A stretch of DNA of 64,000 nucleotides from Rhizobiales bacterium Y(2018) (GCA_005502925.1 SCPD01000019.1:62001-126000); one strand, 5' to 3'; counted from the stretch's first letter, positions 54,262-63,918 are shown. The notes: generated from the sequence alone by a model not told the origin. A program made the numbers and translations.

Positions 54262-54897
54262 GCCACTTCTCCTCATTAAGGCCGGCCCGTGCGGGCGGCG
54301 ACAACTGAAGCGGCATCCCTCTATGATCCTTTGGCCCGAGCCTGCAAGCTCTATTTACGAGTGAAGGTTTCACCACGAAGATTCCGTTATGTGTCGAGGG
54401 AGAAACATAAGCCCGTTGGTCACGGGCCGACGCGCCTCCAATGATGGATGCTCGCATGCCCGGTGGCGGAGCAGGTGAACGGACGGCGGCGAAAGCTCGA
54501 GGCGAATTGGTGAGAAAGAGTATCCCTCAGACTGCCGCTCATAATAAGTTCCGCATGCGGAACATCGATCTTGCAGTGCGAGATCACTTTTCCCGTTTCG
54601 TCAATATTAACTTTACATATTAATGGAATTACTATCGTAATTGATATGTAAGTTGGTACCGCGCGCGTAACGCGGGGGAGGTGAACTCCATCCCCCATCT
54701 AGTGCATGACTCGGCAACAGCATGTCCTGTCGCTCGCCACGGATGCTGAGTCTGACGTAGATTTGTGAACATCCGCACAAACATCCCGTGATGCGCCTGC
54801 CGTGCAATCGGCGGCGACGGAATGGTCTTGTTCACATCCGACCGGAGCAACAACCGGGGGCGAGAATGCGAACTTAGGTTCCGCATGGGAGGACATC
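54262..54897. other. Intergenic region upstream of the type I secretion locus
   Basis: 636 bases without a supported gene. The middle (54590-54660) is strongly AT-rich with a palindrome (54613-54651). The left part carries inverted GGCCGGCCCGTGCGGGC and GCCCGTTGGTCACGGGC stems. A 60-codon frame at 54441-54623 has no recognisable features. The operon promoter is probably in the AT-rich block. Confidence 0.55.
54613..54651. promoter_or_regulatory. AT-rich palindrome, candidate regulator-binding site
   Basis: Arms TTACATATTAA (54613-54623) and TTGATATGTAA (54641-54651) are inverted copies with one mismatch; within, AATTAC-TATC-GTAATT forms a second perfect inverted repeat overlapping the right arm. 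In a G+C-rich genome this is out of place, and it lies 250 bases before the secreted protein start. Likely an operator or a promoter with a strong dyad; the regulator is unknown. Confidence 0.45.
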
Positions 54898-57800
54898 ATG
54901 GCGATCACCTTGACTGGCGACACACTGGTATTGGACGAATCATCCGGCCTGCAGAATTCAGGCATCCCGACATCCACGGAAGACAATAACGACGACGATG
55001 TCGGCTTCGGTACTTTGCATTCCGTCTTTGCCGCCCGGCTGTTCGATCCCGTCATCTCGGGTGGTCTGGCGCTCGATGATGATTTCGCGCAGGACAAAGG
55101 TGTCGCCGTCGAGACTGTGATCAATATCTCCGGCGGCACGACCGTCACCGGTTTCCTCGATGGCAGCGACAATCCGCTGCTCGCCTTTGAAAGTGGCGTG
55201 ACCAATCCGACCACCGGCGTCGAGACGAGCTTCACCACGCTCGACGGCGAGAAGATCTATCTCTTCGTCGATCAGGACAGTGGTCTGGGCGACATGATGG
55301 TGCTGGGCGTCGATGCCAATGGCAGCATCGTCTTCGCCGCCTTCCTCAATCCCGGCGCGACCAGCGCCGATATCTGGATGGTGCAGTTCGAAGCCATCAG
55401 CAATCCGGACGCCAGCGACCCGGATGATCCGGTCGATCTGTCCGACCTGCTCAATGTCGGCGCCGCGACGCCGATCTCCTTCAATTTCAGCGCGCTGCCC
55501 TCCGGGCAGAATCTCTTCGGCACGGTGGGAACCTCGGCGACCGACCCGGCCATCATCGTGATCGGCAAGGATATCGTCCTGAAGCCGGATGGCACGTTCA
55601 GCAATGCCAGCAACACGATCAACACATCGCAAGGCGGCGGACCGACCACCATCGGCGTCAATAACCAGATGTTCAATCCGGGCGAAGGCGCCTATTTCAG
55701 CTATGTCAATGACCCCGTCGCGAATTTCCTGTCGGGCGCCCCCGGTGGCCTCAATCAGAACGAGGCCGATGACGCCGACAATATCCAATATACCGGCGGC
55801 ACGGAGGACGTGACGGGCGCCTTTTTCGTCATCTCGCAGATCCAGGGCAACAGCCTGGCGACCGTCGACATCACCACCTATCTGGCGGCAGGCGACACCG
55901 GCCGCAACTTTGTCAACAGTCTCGGTGACGGTGCCTCGCCGGACATCGTCCGGGTAAAGGTCTATGACGCCGCCGGAACATTGATCGAGGACACCGGCGA
56001 TCTCGGCAACTTCAATTCGCCGACCGTCAATGTGACCGGGCTCGACTCTCCGACCGCCCGGGTTTCGGGTCTCGGCGCCGGCTACAAGGTCGAATGGATC
56101 ACCGATGGCGATCATAACCAGGTGCTGATCAAGGATGTCGCCGGCAAGTTCGACATCGGCGCTTTCGGCATTTCGGAAGGCAACGTCACTTCCGTTCCGG
56201 TCGGCGACAAGCTCATCTTCGAGGATGACGGCCCGACGGTCGTCCGCTCGGCCGATCCCGTCCCGACATTGACGGTGGACGACAGCGACTTCGGAACGAA
56301 TGACTCCGCGTCCTTCGCCAGCCTGTTCACCGCGAATTTCGGCACCGACGGGGAGAAGGACGCCGACAATGACGGCAATCCGGATGCCGACGCCACCACC
56401 TATGCGCTGGGCGTCAGCGCTCCCGACGCCGACAGCGGTCTCGTCGACACCCTCACCAATGAGAAGGTCGTTCTGAATCTGGTCGGCACCGACGTCGTCG
56501 GCACGACCGAGACGGGCGGTCTCGAAGTCTTCCGCATCACGGTCGACGCGTCGGGCAATGTCACGCTCGACCAGAGCCGGGCGGTCGTCCATGACGATCC
56601 GCTCGATCCGGACGAAGCCACTTCGCCCGCGACGCTCGCGGCGGCGAGCCTCGTCACGCTGACCGCCACCGTCACCGACGATGATGGCGATACCGATGCG
56701 GAGACGGCCGATATCGGTGACGCCTTCGCGTTCAAGGATGACGGGCCCGCGATCGACCGGTCGGAGGAGGCCGTGCCGACGCTGACGGTGGATGACAGTG
56801 ACTTCGGAACGGATGATTCCGCTTCCTTTGCCGGTCTGTTCACGGCGCCCGATTTCGGTGCCGATGGCCCGAAGGACAGTGACGATGACGACGTGCCGGA
56901 TGCCGACGCCACCACCTATGCGCTGGGCGTCAGCGGTCCCGATGCCGATAGCGGCCTCGTCGATACGCTCACCAACGAAAAAGTCGTTCTGAATCTGGTG
57001 GGTGCCGATGTCGTCGGCACCACCGAGACGGGCGGCCTGGAGGTCTTCCGCATCACGGTCGATGCCACGGGCAATGTGACCCTCGACCAGAGCCGGGCGG
57101 TCGTCCATGACGATCCGCTCGATCCGGACGAAGCCACTTCGCCCGCCGTGCTCGCGGCGGCGAGTCTCGTCACCTTGACGGCGACGATCACCGACGGTGA
57201 CGGCGACACCGACGCGGCGACCGCCGATATCGGTGATGCCTTCCAGTTCAAGGATGACGGCCCCGCGATCGACCGCTCGGAGGAGGCTGTGCCGACACTC
57301 ACGGTGGACGACAGCGACTTCGGGACGGATGATTCCGCCTCCTTTGCCGGCCTGTTCACGACGCCTGTTTTTGGCGCCGACGGGCCGAAGGATAGCGACG
57401 ATGACGATGTGCCGGATACGGACGCCGTAGCCTATGCGCTGGGCGTCAGCGGACCTGACGCGGATAGTGGTCTCGTCGATACGCTTACCAATGAGAAAGT
57501 CGTTCTGAATCTGGTGGGTACCGACGTCGTCGGCACCACGGAGACAGGTGGCCTGGAGGTCTTCCGCATCACGGTCGATGCCTCGGGCAATGTGACACTC
57601 GATCAGAGTCGCGCGGTCGTCCATGACGATCCGCTCGATCCCGATGAGGCGGCGAGTCCGGCGGTGCTGATCTCGGCGGGCCTCGTCACGCTCACCGCGA
57701 CCATCACCGATGGGGACGGCGACACCGACGCGGCGACGGCCGATATCGGCGACGCATTCCAGTTCAAGGACGACGGCCCGTCGATTGTCCGCTCGGCCGA

Positions 57801-59979
57801 TCCCGTCCCGCTGCTGACCGTGGATGACAGCGACTTCGGAACGGATGATTCCGCTTCCTTCGCCGGCCTGTTCACCCCGGATTTCGGCGCCGACGGTCCC
57901 AAGGACAGTGACGATGACGACGTGCCGGATACCGACGCCACCACCTATGCGCTGGGCGTCAGCGGTCCTGACGCCGACAGCGGCCTTGTCGACACGCTGA
58001 CCAATGAGAAGGTCCTTCTGAATCTGGTCGGCACCGACGTCGTCGGCACGACGGAGACGACCGGTCTCGAGGTATTCCGCATCTCGGTCGACGCCTCCGG
58101 CAATGTGACTCTCGATCAGAGCAGGGCGGTCGTTCATGACGATCCGCTCGACCCGGACGAATCCTCGACCCCGGCGGTGCTGGCGGCGGCGAGCCTCGTC
58201 ACCTTGACGGCGACGATCACCGATGGTGACGGCGATGCCGACGCGGCGACGGCCGATATCGGTGACGCTTTCCAGTTCAAGGATGACGGTCCGGATATCG
58301 ATCCCTCGGCCGATCCGGTTCCGACGCTGACGGTGGATGACAGCGATTTGGCCACCAACGCGAGTCTGTCCTTCGCCGCTTTGTTCACGGCGCCCGCTTT
58401 CGGCGCCGACGGTCCGAAGGATACCGACAATAATGATGTGGCCGACACCGACGCCATCACTTACGCGCTCGGCGTCAACGTGCCGGGTTCCGCCAGTGGC
58501 ATCTTCGATACGCTGACCGGCGAGGCGGTCGTGCTCGACAAGGTCGGCGACGACATCGTCGGCACGACGGAAACGACGGGTCTCGAAGTGTTCCGCATCA
58601 GTGTCGATGCGGCGGGCAATGTCACGCTCGACCAGAGCCGGGCGGTCGTCCATGACGATCCGGCCGATCCGGACGAGGCCACATCGCCGGCGGTATTCAA
58701 CGCTGCCGATCTGGTCACGCTGACGGCGACGATCACCGATGGCGACGGCGATACCGACACGGCGACCGTGGATATCAGCGCCGCCTTCCAGTTCAAGGAT
58801 GACGGCCCGGCGGTCGGCCCGATCAGCGATGATCTGGTCGATTTCGTCACCGGCTCCTCGGCCAGCAACCTGCTTGGTGCGGTCGAAGGCGCCGATGGCG
58901 CATCCGCCAAGATCACCGACTTCACCCCGAGTCTCACCTATGATTTCGCGACACTGCTCGGCGAATTGTCGGGCGACGAAAAGTCGGTGATCTACTTCCA
59001 GGATGTCGGCGGCACGGTCGGCACCTTCGATGACGGGATCGACGTGAAGTTCTTCACGCTCGCCATCGACGACAGCGACGCCGATGCGGCCAACTGGGAC
59101 TATACATTCACGGTGCACCAGGATGCGCCGCCCGCCTTCCTTGAGTTCGATTTCGATGATCTGCCGTCCGGGAGCAACCTCTTCGGCACTATCGGCACAT
59201 CTTCGACTGATCCGGCGATCATCGTGATCGGCCGGGATATCAGCCTCGATTCGAAGGACAACACTTACGACAATGACAGCGACGTGGTCTTCACGTCGCA
59301 AGGCGGCACAGGGGTGACGATCGGCATCAACAACCAGATGATCGACGCTGGTGATGGCGTTTATTTCAGCTATGTGGATGATCCGGTCGAGAGCTTCCTG
59401 TCCGGTGCGCCGGGCGGGCTTGACCCGACCGAAGCCAATGATGCCGACAACATCCAGTATACCGGCGGAACGGTCGATGTGGGCGGTGGGTTCTTCCTTG
59501 TCTCGCAGATTCAAGGCAACTTACTCGCAACCGCCGATATCACCACCTACCTGCTGTCGACGGCGGAGACCGGCGTCGATTTCGTCACCAATCTCGGCAA
59601 CGGACCGTCGCCGGATATCATCCGGGTCAAGGTCTATGATGAGAATGGCAACCTGATCGAAGACACGGGCGATCTGGGCAATTTCAACGACCCCACAGTC
59701 GTCGTGACCGGGATCGGCGATCCGACCGTAAGGGTGGCGGGTCTCGATGCCGACTACAAAGTCGAATGGGTGACCGATGGCGACCACAACCAGGCTCTCA
59801 TCGAGGGCGTCGCCGGCAAGTTCGACATCGGCCGGTTCGGTATAATCGAGCCGCAACCGACCGAGGACGAAGAGCTCGAATTCACCGTCGCGATCACCGA
59901 TTTCGATGGTGATGTAGAGGAGGACACGTTCACGATTGGCATCGATGGCAATCATGACGGGTCCATCAACATAGTCTGA
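54898..59979 (+). CDS. Giant type I-secreted protein with five DUF5801-like repeats
   Basis: A 1693-residue acidic protein without an N-terminal signal peptide. Order: unique N-terminal region (1-191); flank domain (about 192-425); five tandem repeats of 171-172 residues (443-1300) with the pattern PTLTVDDSDFGT, TTYALGVSGPDADSGLVDTL, LDQSRAVVHDDP and TITDGDGDTDAATADIGDAF; a linker; a second flank domain (about 1413-1652, closely like the first); and a 41-residue tail. The DUF5801 repeats-in-toxin family is secreted by type I systems. No GGxGxDxxx nonapeptides are seen. ATG 54898 follows GGGAGGACATC. The exporter genes lie directly downstream. Confidence 0.9.
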   Translation: MAITLTGDTLVLDESSGLQNSGIPTSTEDNNDDDVGFGTLHSVFAARLFDPVISGGLALDDDFAQDKGVAVETVINISGGTTVTGFLDGSDNPLLAFESGVTNPTTGVETSFTTLDGEKIYLFVDQDSGLGDMMVLGVDANGSIVFAAFLNPGATSADIWMVQFEAISNPDASDPDDPVDLSDLLNVGAATPISFNFSALPSGQNLFGTVGTSATDPAIIVIGKDIVLKPDGTFSNASNTINTSQGGGPTTIGVNNQMFNPGEGAYFSYVNDPVANFLSGAPGGLNQNEADDADNIQYTGGTEDVTGAFFVISQIQGNSLATVDITTYLAAGDTGRNFVNSLGDGASPDIVRVKVYDAAGTLIEDTGDLGNFNSPTVNVTGLDSPTARVSGLGAGYKVEWITDGDHNQVLIKDVAGKFDIGAFGISEGNVTSVPVGDKLIFEDDGPTVVRSADPVPTLTVDDSDFGTNDSASFASLFTANFGTDGEKDADNDGNPDADATTYALGVSAPDADSGLVDTLTNEKVVLNLVGTDVVGTTETGGLEVFRITVDASGNVTLDQSRAVVHDDPLDPDEATSPATLAAASLVTLTATVTDDDGDTDAETADIGDAFAFKDDGPAIDRSEEAVPTLTVDDSDFGTDDSASFAGLFTAPDFGADGPKDSDDDDVPDADATTYALGVSGPDADSGLVDTLTNEKVVLNLVGADVVGTTETGGLEVFRITVDATGNVTLDQSRAVVHDDPLDPDEATSPAVLAAASLVTLTATITDGDGDTDAATADIGDAFQFKDDGPAIDRSEEAVPTLTVDDSDFGTDDSASFAGLFTTPVFGADGPKDSDDDDVPDTDAVAYALGVSGPDADSGLVDTLTNEKVVLNLVGTDVVGTTETGGLEVFRITVDASGNVTLDQSRAVVHDDPLDPDEAASPAVLISAGLVTLTATITDGDGDTDAATADIGDAFQFKDDGPSIVRSADPVPLLTVDDSDFGTDDSASFAGLFTPDFGADGPKDSDDDDVPDTDATTYALGVSGPDADSGLVDTLTNEKVLLNLVGTDVVGTTETTGLEVFRISVDASGNVTLDQSRAVVHDDPLDPDESSTPAVLAAASLVTLTATITDGDGDADAATADIGDAFQFKDDGPDIDPSADPVPTLTVDDSDLATNASLSFAALFTAPAFGADGPKDTDNNDVADTDAITYALGVNVPGSASGIFDTLTGEAVVLDKVGDDIVGTTETTGLEVFRISVDAAGNVTLDQSRAVVHDDPADPDEATSPAVFNAADLVTLTATITDGDGDTDTATVDISAAFQFKDDGPAVGPISDDLVDFVTGSSASNLLGAVEGADGASAKITDFTPSLTYDFATLLGELSGDEKSVIYFQDVGGTVGTFDDGIDVKFFTLAIDDSDADAANWDYTFTVHQDAPPAFLEFDFDDLPSGSNLFGTIGTSSTDPAIIVIGRDISLDSKDNTYDNDSDVVFTSQGGTGVTIGINNQMIDAGDGVYFSYVDDPVESFLSGAPGGLDPTEANDADNIQYTGGTVDVGGGFFLVSQIQGNLLATADITTYLLSTAETGVDFVTNLGNGPSPDIIRVKVYDENGNLIEDTGDLGNFNDPTVVVTGIGDPTVRVAGLDADYKVEWVTDGDHNQALIEGVAGKFDIGRFGIIEPQPTEDEELEFTVAITDFDGDVEEDTFTIGIDGNHDGSINIV
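56224..58797 (+). repeat. Five tandem 513-516-base coding repeats
   Basis: Unit starts at 56224, 56737, 57253, 57769 and 58282, ending at 58797. The units are close at DNA level (shared runs such as GGTCGTCCATGACGATCCGC), which points to recent duplication or gene conversion. Copy number may differ between strains through recombination. Confidence 0.85.
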
Positions 59980-60021
59980 GGACCGGCTTTCGGACAATCC
60001 GGTGCGCAAACAAGAAAATAG

Positions 60022-60056
60022 AGCGTGATGGCGACACTTCCTAAAGCCATCACGCT
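60022..60056 (+). promoter_or_regulatory. Hairpin between the secreted protein and exporter genes
   Basis: Arms AGCGTGATGGC and its exact complement (60046-60056) form an 11-base stem with a 13-base loop, 42 bases after the substrate stop codon. It is followed by TCAGTCCCC, not a T-run, so it may reduce read-through or stabilise the upstream message rather than end transcription. This would let the substrate be made in excess of the exporter. Confidence 0.55.
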
Positions 60057-60142
60057 TCAGTCCCCACTAGAAAATGTCCGCCGGCCGGAGACAGGACCGG
60101 CCGGCGGATCCCACAAGAGCGAGGGTGCAACCCGGTTCTCTT

Positions 60143-61885
60143 ATGCGACACACGATTTATGAGACGGCGCTGAACTCGATCAAGCGGCAGGTTCCCGCGC
60201 TCTTCCTGTTCAGTTGCGTCGTCAACATTCTGCTTCTCGTTTCCGTTCTCTATATGCTGCAGGTCTATGACCGTGTGCTGGCGACCGGCTCGCTCGACAC
60301 GCTGCTGTGGCTGACCGTCGGGGCGCTGGCCGCCATTCTCATCTACGGTCTCATCGAGCAGGCGCGCCGCGTCATGCTGCTGCGCATCGGGACCTGGCTG
60401 AACACCAGGCTCGCCGCGCCGGTGATGCGCCTTGCCATGGGCGCGCGCCTTGCCGGTACCGCCTGTGAGGCGGGCCCCAAGGACGTGGCGGATCTGCGCA
60501 ACTTCCTGAGCGGCGAAGGCATGCTGGCCTTCCTCGACGCGCCCTGGACACTGATCTTCATCGCCTTCATCTGGCACTTGCACCCGGCGCTCGGGATTCT
60601 GGCGACGCTGGGCGCGATCTTGCTCTTCTGCCTGGCGCTCGCCAATGATCTGGTGACCCGCCTGCATCAGCGTCGCGCCGGCGCCAGCTTGCGCGGCAGC
60701 CACGAGGCGGCCCTGCGCTATATCGACAGCGGCGAGACGATTTCTCCGCTGGGCATGGCCGCGGCGCTCATCGGCAGATGGCAGGCAAGCGAGAGCGCGG
60801 CGCTTGCCGAGCAGGAGCGGCTGGGTGAGCGCACCGCGATGATCATGAGCCTGTCGCGCGTATTGCGTCTCGCGCTGCAGATCCTGGTGCTCGCCATCGG
60901 CGCCTATTATGTGCTGGCCGGCGAATTGACCGGCGGCGCCATGATCGCGGCCTCGATCATCCTTGCCCGCGCTTTGGTGCCGGTCGAGAAATCGATCGGC
61001 GCCTGGCACCGCTATACCGCCGCGCGCGCCGCGCATCGCAATCTCACGACACTTTTCGCTGGCTCGCCGATTGCAGCCGATATGGTCAGGCTGCCGCGGC
61101 CGTTAGGGCGGCTCAGTGTCGAGAACGCGCATTGCCTGGCGCCTGCGACGCGCGATCCCATTCTCGCCAATATCACCTTCATGCTCGAGCCGGGACAGAC
61201 CTGTGCCGTCGTCGGTCCCTCCGGATCCGGCAAATCGACCCTCTGCCGGCTGCTGGTCGGCGCCTGGAAGCCGCATCACGGGCATGTGCGGATCGACGGC
61301 GCCGACGCCTTCGCCTGGTCGGCGGAGGATCTCGGCCAGTATATCGGCTTCATGCCGCAGCAGATCGAGCTGTTTCCCGGCACCGTGGCCGAGAATATCG
61401 GCCGGTTCGGCGCCATCGACAGCGACAAGCTCGTTCAGGCGGCGAAACTCGCCGGCGTCCATGAGATGATCCTCAAATTACCGCAAGGCTATGAGACCGA
61501 TGTCGGCCTGCATGATCGGCGCATCTCGCTGGGCCAGCGCCAGCGCCTCGGCTTGGCGCGCGCGGTTTACGATGATCCGGCGGTGCTCGTGCTCGACGAG
61601 CCGAATTCCAATCTCGACAGCGACGGCGATATGGCGCTCATGCGGGCGTTGGCCGAACTGAAGCAGCGCGGCCGTACGGTGGTGCTGGTGACGCATCGGC
61701 CGGCGGCGCTGCAGGCTGCCGACAAGATCCTGGTCCTGCACAGCGGCACGGTCGTCCGCTTCGGTGATCGCGACGAGGTGCTGAAGCCTCTGGAAGTTCT
61801 GCCGCAGCAGGTCGGCATGGCGGGCAAGGCCTCCGGCAAGTCGATCGCGACAGTGCGGGCCCAGGCCTTGCCGCAGTCGGAGTGA
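60143..61885 (+). CDS. Type I secretion ABC exporter (PrtD-like)
   Basis: A 580-residue fused permease/ATPase of the inner membrane. No C39 peptidase domain. TM helices lie in residues 15-280 (first: ALFLFSCVVNILLLVSVLYM). Walker A GPSGSGKST is at 358-366, Q-loop GFMPQQIELFPGT, signature ISLGQRQRLGLARA (the usual LSxGQ in relaxed form), Walker B VLVLDEPNSNLD and H-loop VLVTHRPA. It should export the giant protein encoded upstream. The start ATG 60143 gives MRHTIYETALN; a ribosome site is not obvious. Confidence 0.93.
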   Translation: MRHTIYETALNSIKRQVPALFLFSCVVNILLLVSVLYMLQVYDRVLATGSLDTLLWLTVGALAAILIYGLIEQARRVMLLRIGTWLNTRLAAPVMRLAMGARLAGTACEAGPKDVADLRNFLSGEGMLAFLDAPWTLIFIAFIWHLHPALGILATLGAILLFCLALANDLVTRLHQRRAGASLRGSHEAALRYIDSGETISPLGMAAALIGRWQASESAALAEQERLGERTAMIMSLSRVLRLALQILVLAIGAYYVLAGELTGGAMIAASIILARALVPVEKSIGAWHRYTAARAAHRNLTTLFAGSPIAADMVRLPRPLGRLSVENAHCLAPATRDPILANITFMLEPGQTCAVVGPSGSGKSTLCRLLVGAWKPHHGHVRIDGADAFAWSAEDLGQYIGFMPQQIELFPGTVAENIGRFGAIDSDKLVQAAKLAGVHEMILKLPQGYETDVGLHDRRISLGQRQRLGLARAVYDDPAVLVLDEPNSNLDSDGDMALMRALAELKQRGRTVVLVTHRPAALQAADKILVLHSGTVVRFGDRDEVLKPLEVLPQQVGMAGKASGKSIATVRAQALPQSE

Positions 61886-61891
61886 TAAGAA

Positions 61892-63418
61892 ATGGCGACG
61901 CTCGAGCAACGCGCTGATTTTCCGGCCTGGCAGCAGCTCCAGGACCAATGGAACGCAGTTACTCGGACCCTCTCCGGCCGCGTCGAGGAGATCATCCTCG
62001 CGCTGGGCGGCGAGGATCCGGTGTCGCGCCGGGCTCTTTTCATCCTGGCGGCCATGATTGCTCTCATCCTCGGCATGCTCCTGGTCAGACTGCTGCGGCG
62101 CGCGCGGCTGAGATCGGCCGTGATGCGGGCGGAGCTTGCCCGCGTCACGCGCTGGCCGCGATTTCTCGGCTATGGGGCGGCGCTCATCTTCCTGGGCACG
62201 CTCGGCTGGTGGGCGGCGGTTGCCGAACTGGCTAGCGCCACATTGGCGCCCGCCGTGGTCAGCCCGGACGGTCACCGCAAGACGATCCAGCATTACGAAG
62301 GTGGCATCGTGCAGGCGATCCATGTCCATGAAGGCGACGTCGTCGCCGTCGGCGACCGGCTGCTGACGCTCGACGATACCCAGGCCCGCGCCGGACATCG
62401 CGAATTGCGCGAGCGTTATGCCGATCTGACGGCGCAGGAAGCGCGTCTCCTCGCCGAGCAGGGTGGCCGCGCCGACATTGATTTTCCGGCCGAGCTGATG
62501 GCTATGCGTGATATCGATGCGCGCCGCGTGATCAGCGACCAGACCGCCCTGCTGAGAAGCCGGCAGGCGACGGCGAAAGGTCGCGAGCAGATCCTCAACC
62601 AGCGCATCCGTCAGGTGGAGGAAGAGATTGCCGGACTTCATGACATGATCGCGGCGCAGGACCGCCAGCACGAACTGCTCGCCCAGGAGCTGGCCAGCGT
62701 GGAGAAACTCTACAAGGAAGGCCTCGAGCGCCTGCCGCGCATCCTGGCGCTGCAGCGCGCCCAGGCGCAGATCGAGGCCGATCGCGCCTCGAACCGGGCG
62801 CGGGTGGCGCGCGACGGGCAGGAGATCGGCGAGACGCGGATGCAGCTCCTCACCATGCAAGAGCAGGAACGCGAACGCATGAATGAGGAATTCACCAAGG
62901 TGCGCTCCGTTCTCGCCGAGCTGCGCAACCAGGTGTCGGCGCGCCAGGATGTGCTGAAGCGCACGGTCATCACGGCGCCGATCGCGGGCACGGTGATGAA
63001 CCTGAAGGTGACGACCGAAACGGGTGTGGTCCGCGCCGGCGACGCGATCCTCGACATCGTGCCAGGTGAGGCGAAGCTCATCATCGATGCGCAGCTGCGG
63101 CCCATCGACATCGACAATGTGCATCCGGGCATGAAAGCGCGGGTGCTGCTCACCGCCTATCGGCAGCGCAATCTGCCTCAGATCCATGGCGTCCTGCGTT
63201 CGGTGTCGGCCGACAGCCTGGTCGAGGATCGCACCGGCAGAGCCTATTTCCTGGCCAAGGTGGAGGTCGACCAGGACGACCTGGCCCGGCTTTCGGATGT
63301 CCGGTTGATTCCGGGCATGCCCGCCGAGGTCATGATCTTCACCGGCGAGCAGACGCTGTTCGAATATGTCGCCCGTCCCTTGGCGGAATCGGTGCTGAAG
63401 AGCTTCCGCGACAATTGA
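61892..63418 (+). CDS. HlyD-family type I secretion adaptor with extra N-terminal membrane segment
   Basis: A 508-residue membrane fusion protein. It has two membrane segments: ALFILAAMIALILGMLLVRL (about 48-67) and FLGYGAALIFLGTLGWWAAV (about 91-110); standard HlyD adaptors have only the second. IQHYEGGIVQAIHVHEGDVV is the lipoyl half, a long coiled-coil segment follows (residues about 170-345), then TVITAPIAGTVMNLKVTTET and the beta-barrel. It bridges the ABC exporter and an outer-membrane TolC (not in window). A start at Met78 would give a normal adaptor, but a coding-quality extension argues for the long form. Confidence 0.9.
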   Translation: MATLEQRADFPAWQQLQDQWNAVTRTLSGRVEEIILALGGEDPVSRRALFILAAMIALILGMLLVRLLRRARLRSAVMRAELARVTRWPRFLGYGAALIFLGTLGWWAAVAELASATLAPAVVSPDGHRKTIQHYEGGIVQAIHVHEGDVVAVGDRLLTLDDTQARAGHRELRERYADLTAQEARLLAEQGGRADIDFPAELMAMRDIDARRVISDQTALLRSRQATAKGREQILNQRIRQVEEEIAGLHDMIAAQDRQHELLAQELASVEKLYKEGLERLPRILALQRAQAQIEADRASNRARVARDGQEIGETRMQLLTMQEQERERMNEEFTKVRSVLAELRNQVSARQDVLKRTVITAPIAGTVMNLKVTTETGVVRAGDAILDIVPGEAKLIIDAQLRPIDIDNVHPGMKARVLLTAYRQRNLPQIHGVLRSVSADSLVEDRTGRAYFLAKVEVDQDDLARLSDVRLIPGMPAEVMIFTGEQTLFEYVARPLAESVLKSFRDN

Positions 63419-63426
63419 GACGGAGA

Positions 63427-63918
63427 TTATTCTTCGAGCAGCCGAAGAATTCGGTCGACCGTGGTGGCAGCCGGTTCGCTGGTATCGATCTCGTGATGCG
63501 CCGCCTCACGCAGAAGTGGCTCGATCGTGGCGATGAGCGCGGCAATTTTCGCGCGCTCTTCCGTCGTGTGGCCGTAGCCGTCGGCGGAGCGTTTCTCCAA
63601 TCGCGCCATGATCGTATCGATCGGCGCCGACAACAGGATGATCCGGTCGATCAGCGGATAGAGTCTGTGCATGTTCTCGGCGCAGCCGCTGATGAACAGC
63701 ACGCCGTCCCGCGGTGCCGACAGCAGAACCCGCACGCGCTCTTCCTGCCAGACCCAGTCTTTGCCGTCGGCCGGCGTCAGCCCGTCGGCTGGAGCAGCGT
63801 CGACCCAATGCGACCATTCCGGCGTGTCGAGGTCGACCGCCGCGAAGCCGCGAGCGACGAGTTCGCGGATCACCGCCGTCTTGCCGGTACCGGACATGCC
63901 GGTGATCAGGACCTTCAC
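63427..63918 (-). CDS. Small P-loop NTPase, shikimate/adenylate kinase-like
   Basis: A 163-residue cytoplasmic protein starting at GTG. P-loop GMSGTGKTAVIRELV is at residues 7-21, followed by FAAVDLDTPEWSHWV, VLFISGCAENMHRLYP (Walker-B-like strand with sensor) and RSADGYGHTTEERAKI (lid-like). It resembles uncharacterised AAA_18/shikimate kinase-like proteins. Its GTG overlaps the stop of the AraC-type gene (GTGA), so they are coupled. Substrate unknown. Confidence 0.83.
   Translation of the reverse strand: MKVLITGMSGTGKTAVIRELVARGFAAVDLDTPEWSHWVDAAPADGLTPADGKDWVWQEERVRVLLSAPRDGVLFISGCAENMHRLYPLIDRIILLSAPIDTIMARLEKRSADGYGHTTEERAKIAALIATIEPLLREAAHHEIDTSEPAATTVDRILRLLEE

Noticed and set aside
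54441-54623. Possible small gene of 60 codons in the long gap
   Set aside because: No good ribosome site, no recognisable pattern, and it ends inside the AT-rich promoter-like block.
56224-58797. Regular repeats considered as a CRISPR array
   Set aside because: Units are 513-516 bases, in frame and coding, with no short direct repeats and unique spacers.
54958-59514. A 1518-codon open frame on the minus strand opposite the secreted protein
   Set aside because: It mirrors the repeat protein in the complementary frame. High G+C and strong codon bias in the real gene, plus repeated units, keep stops out. Its sequence has no domain pattern and no ribosome site.
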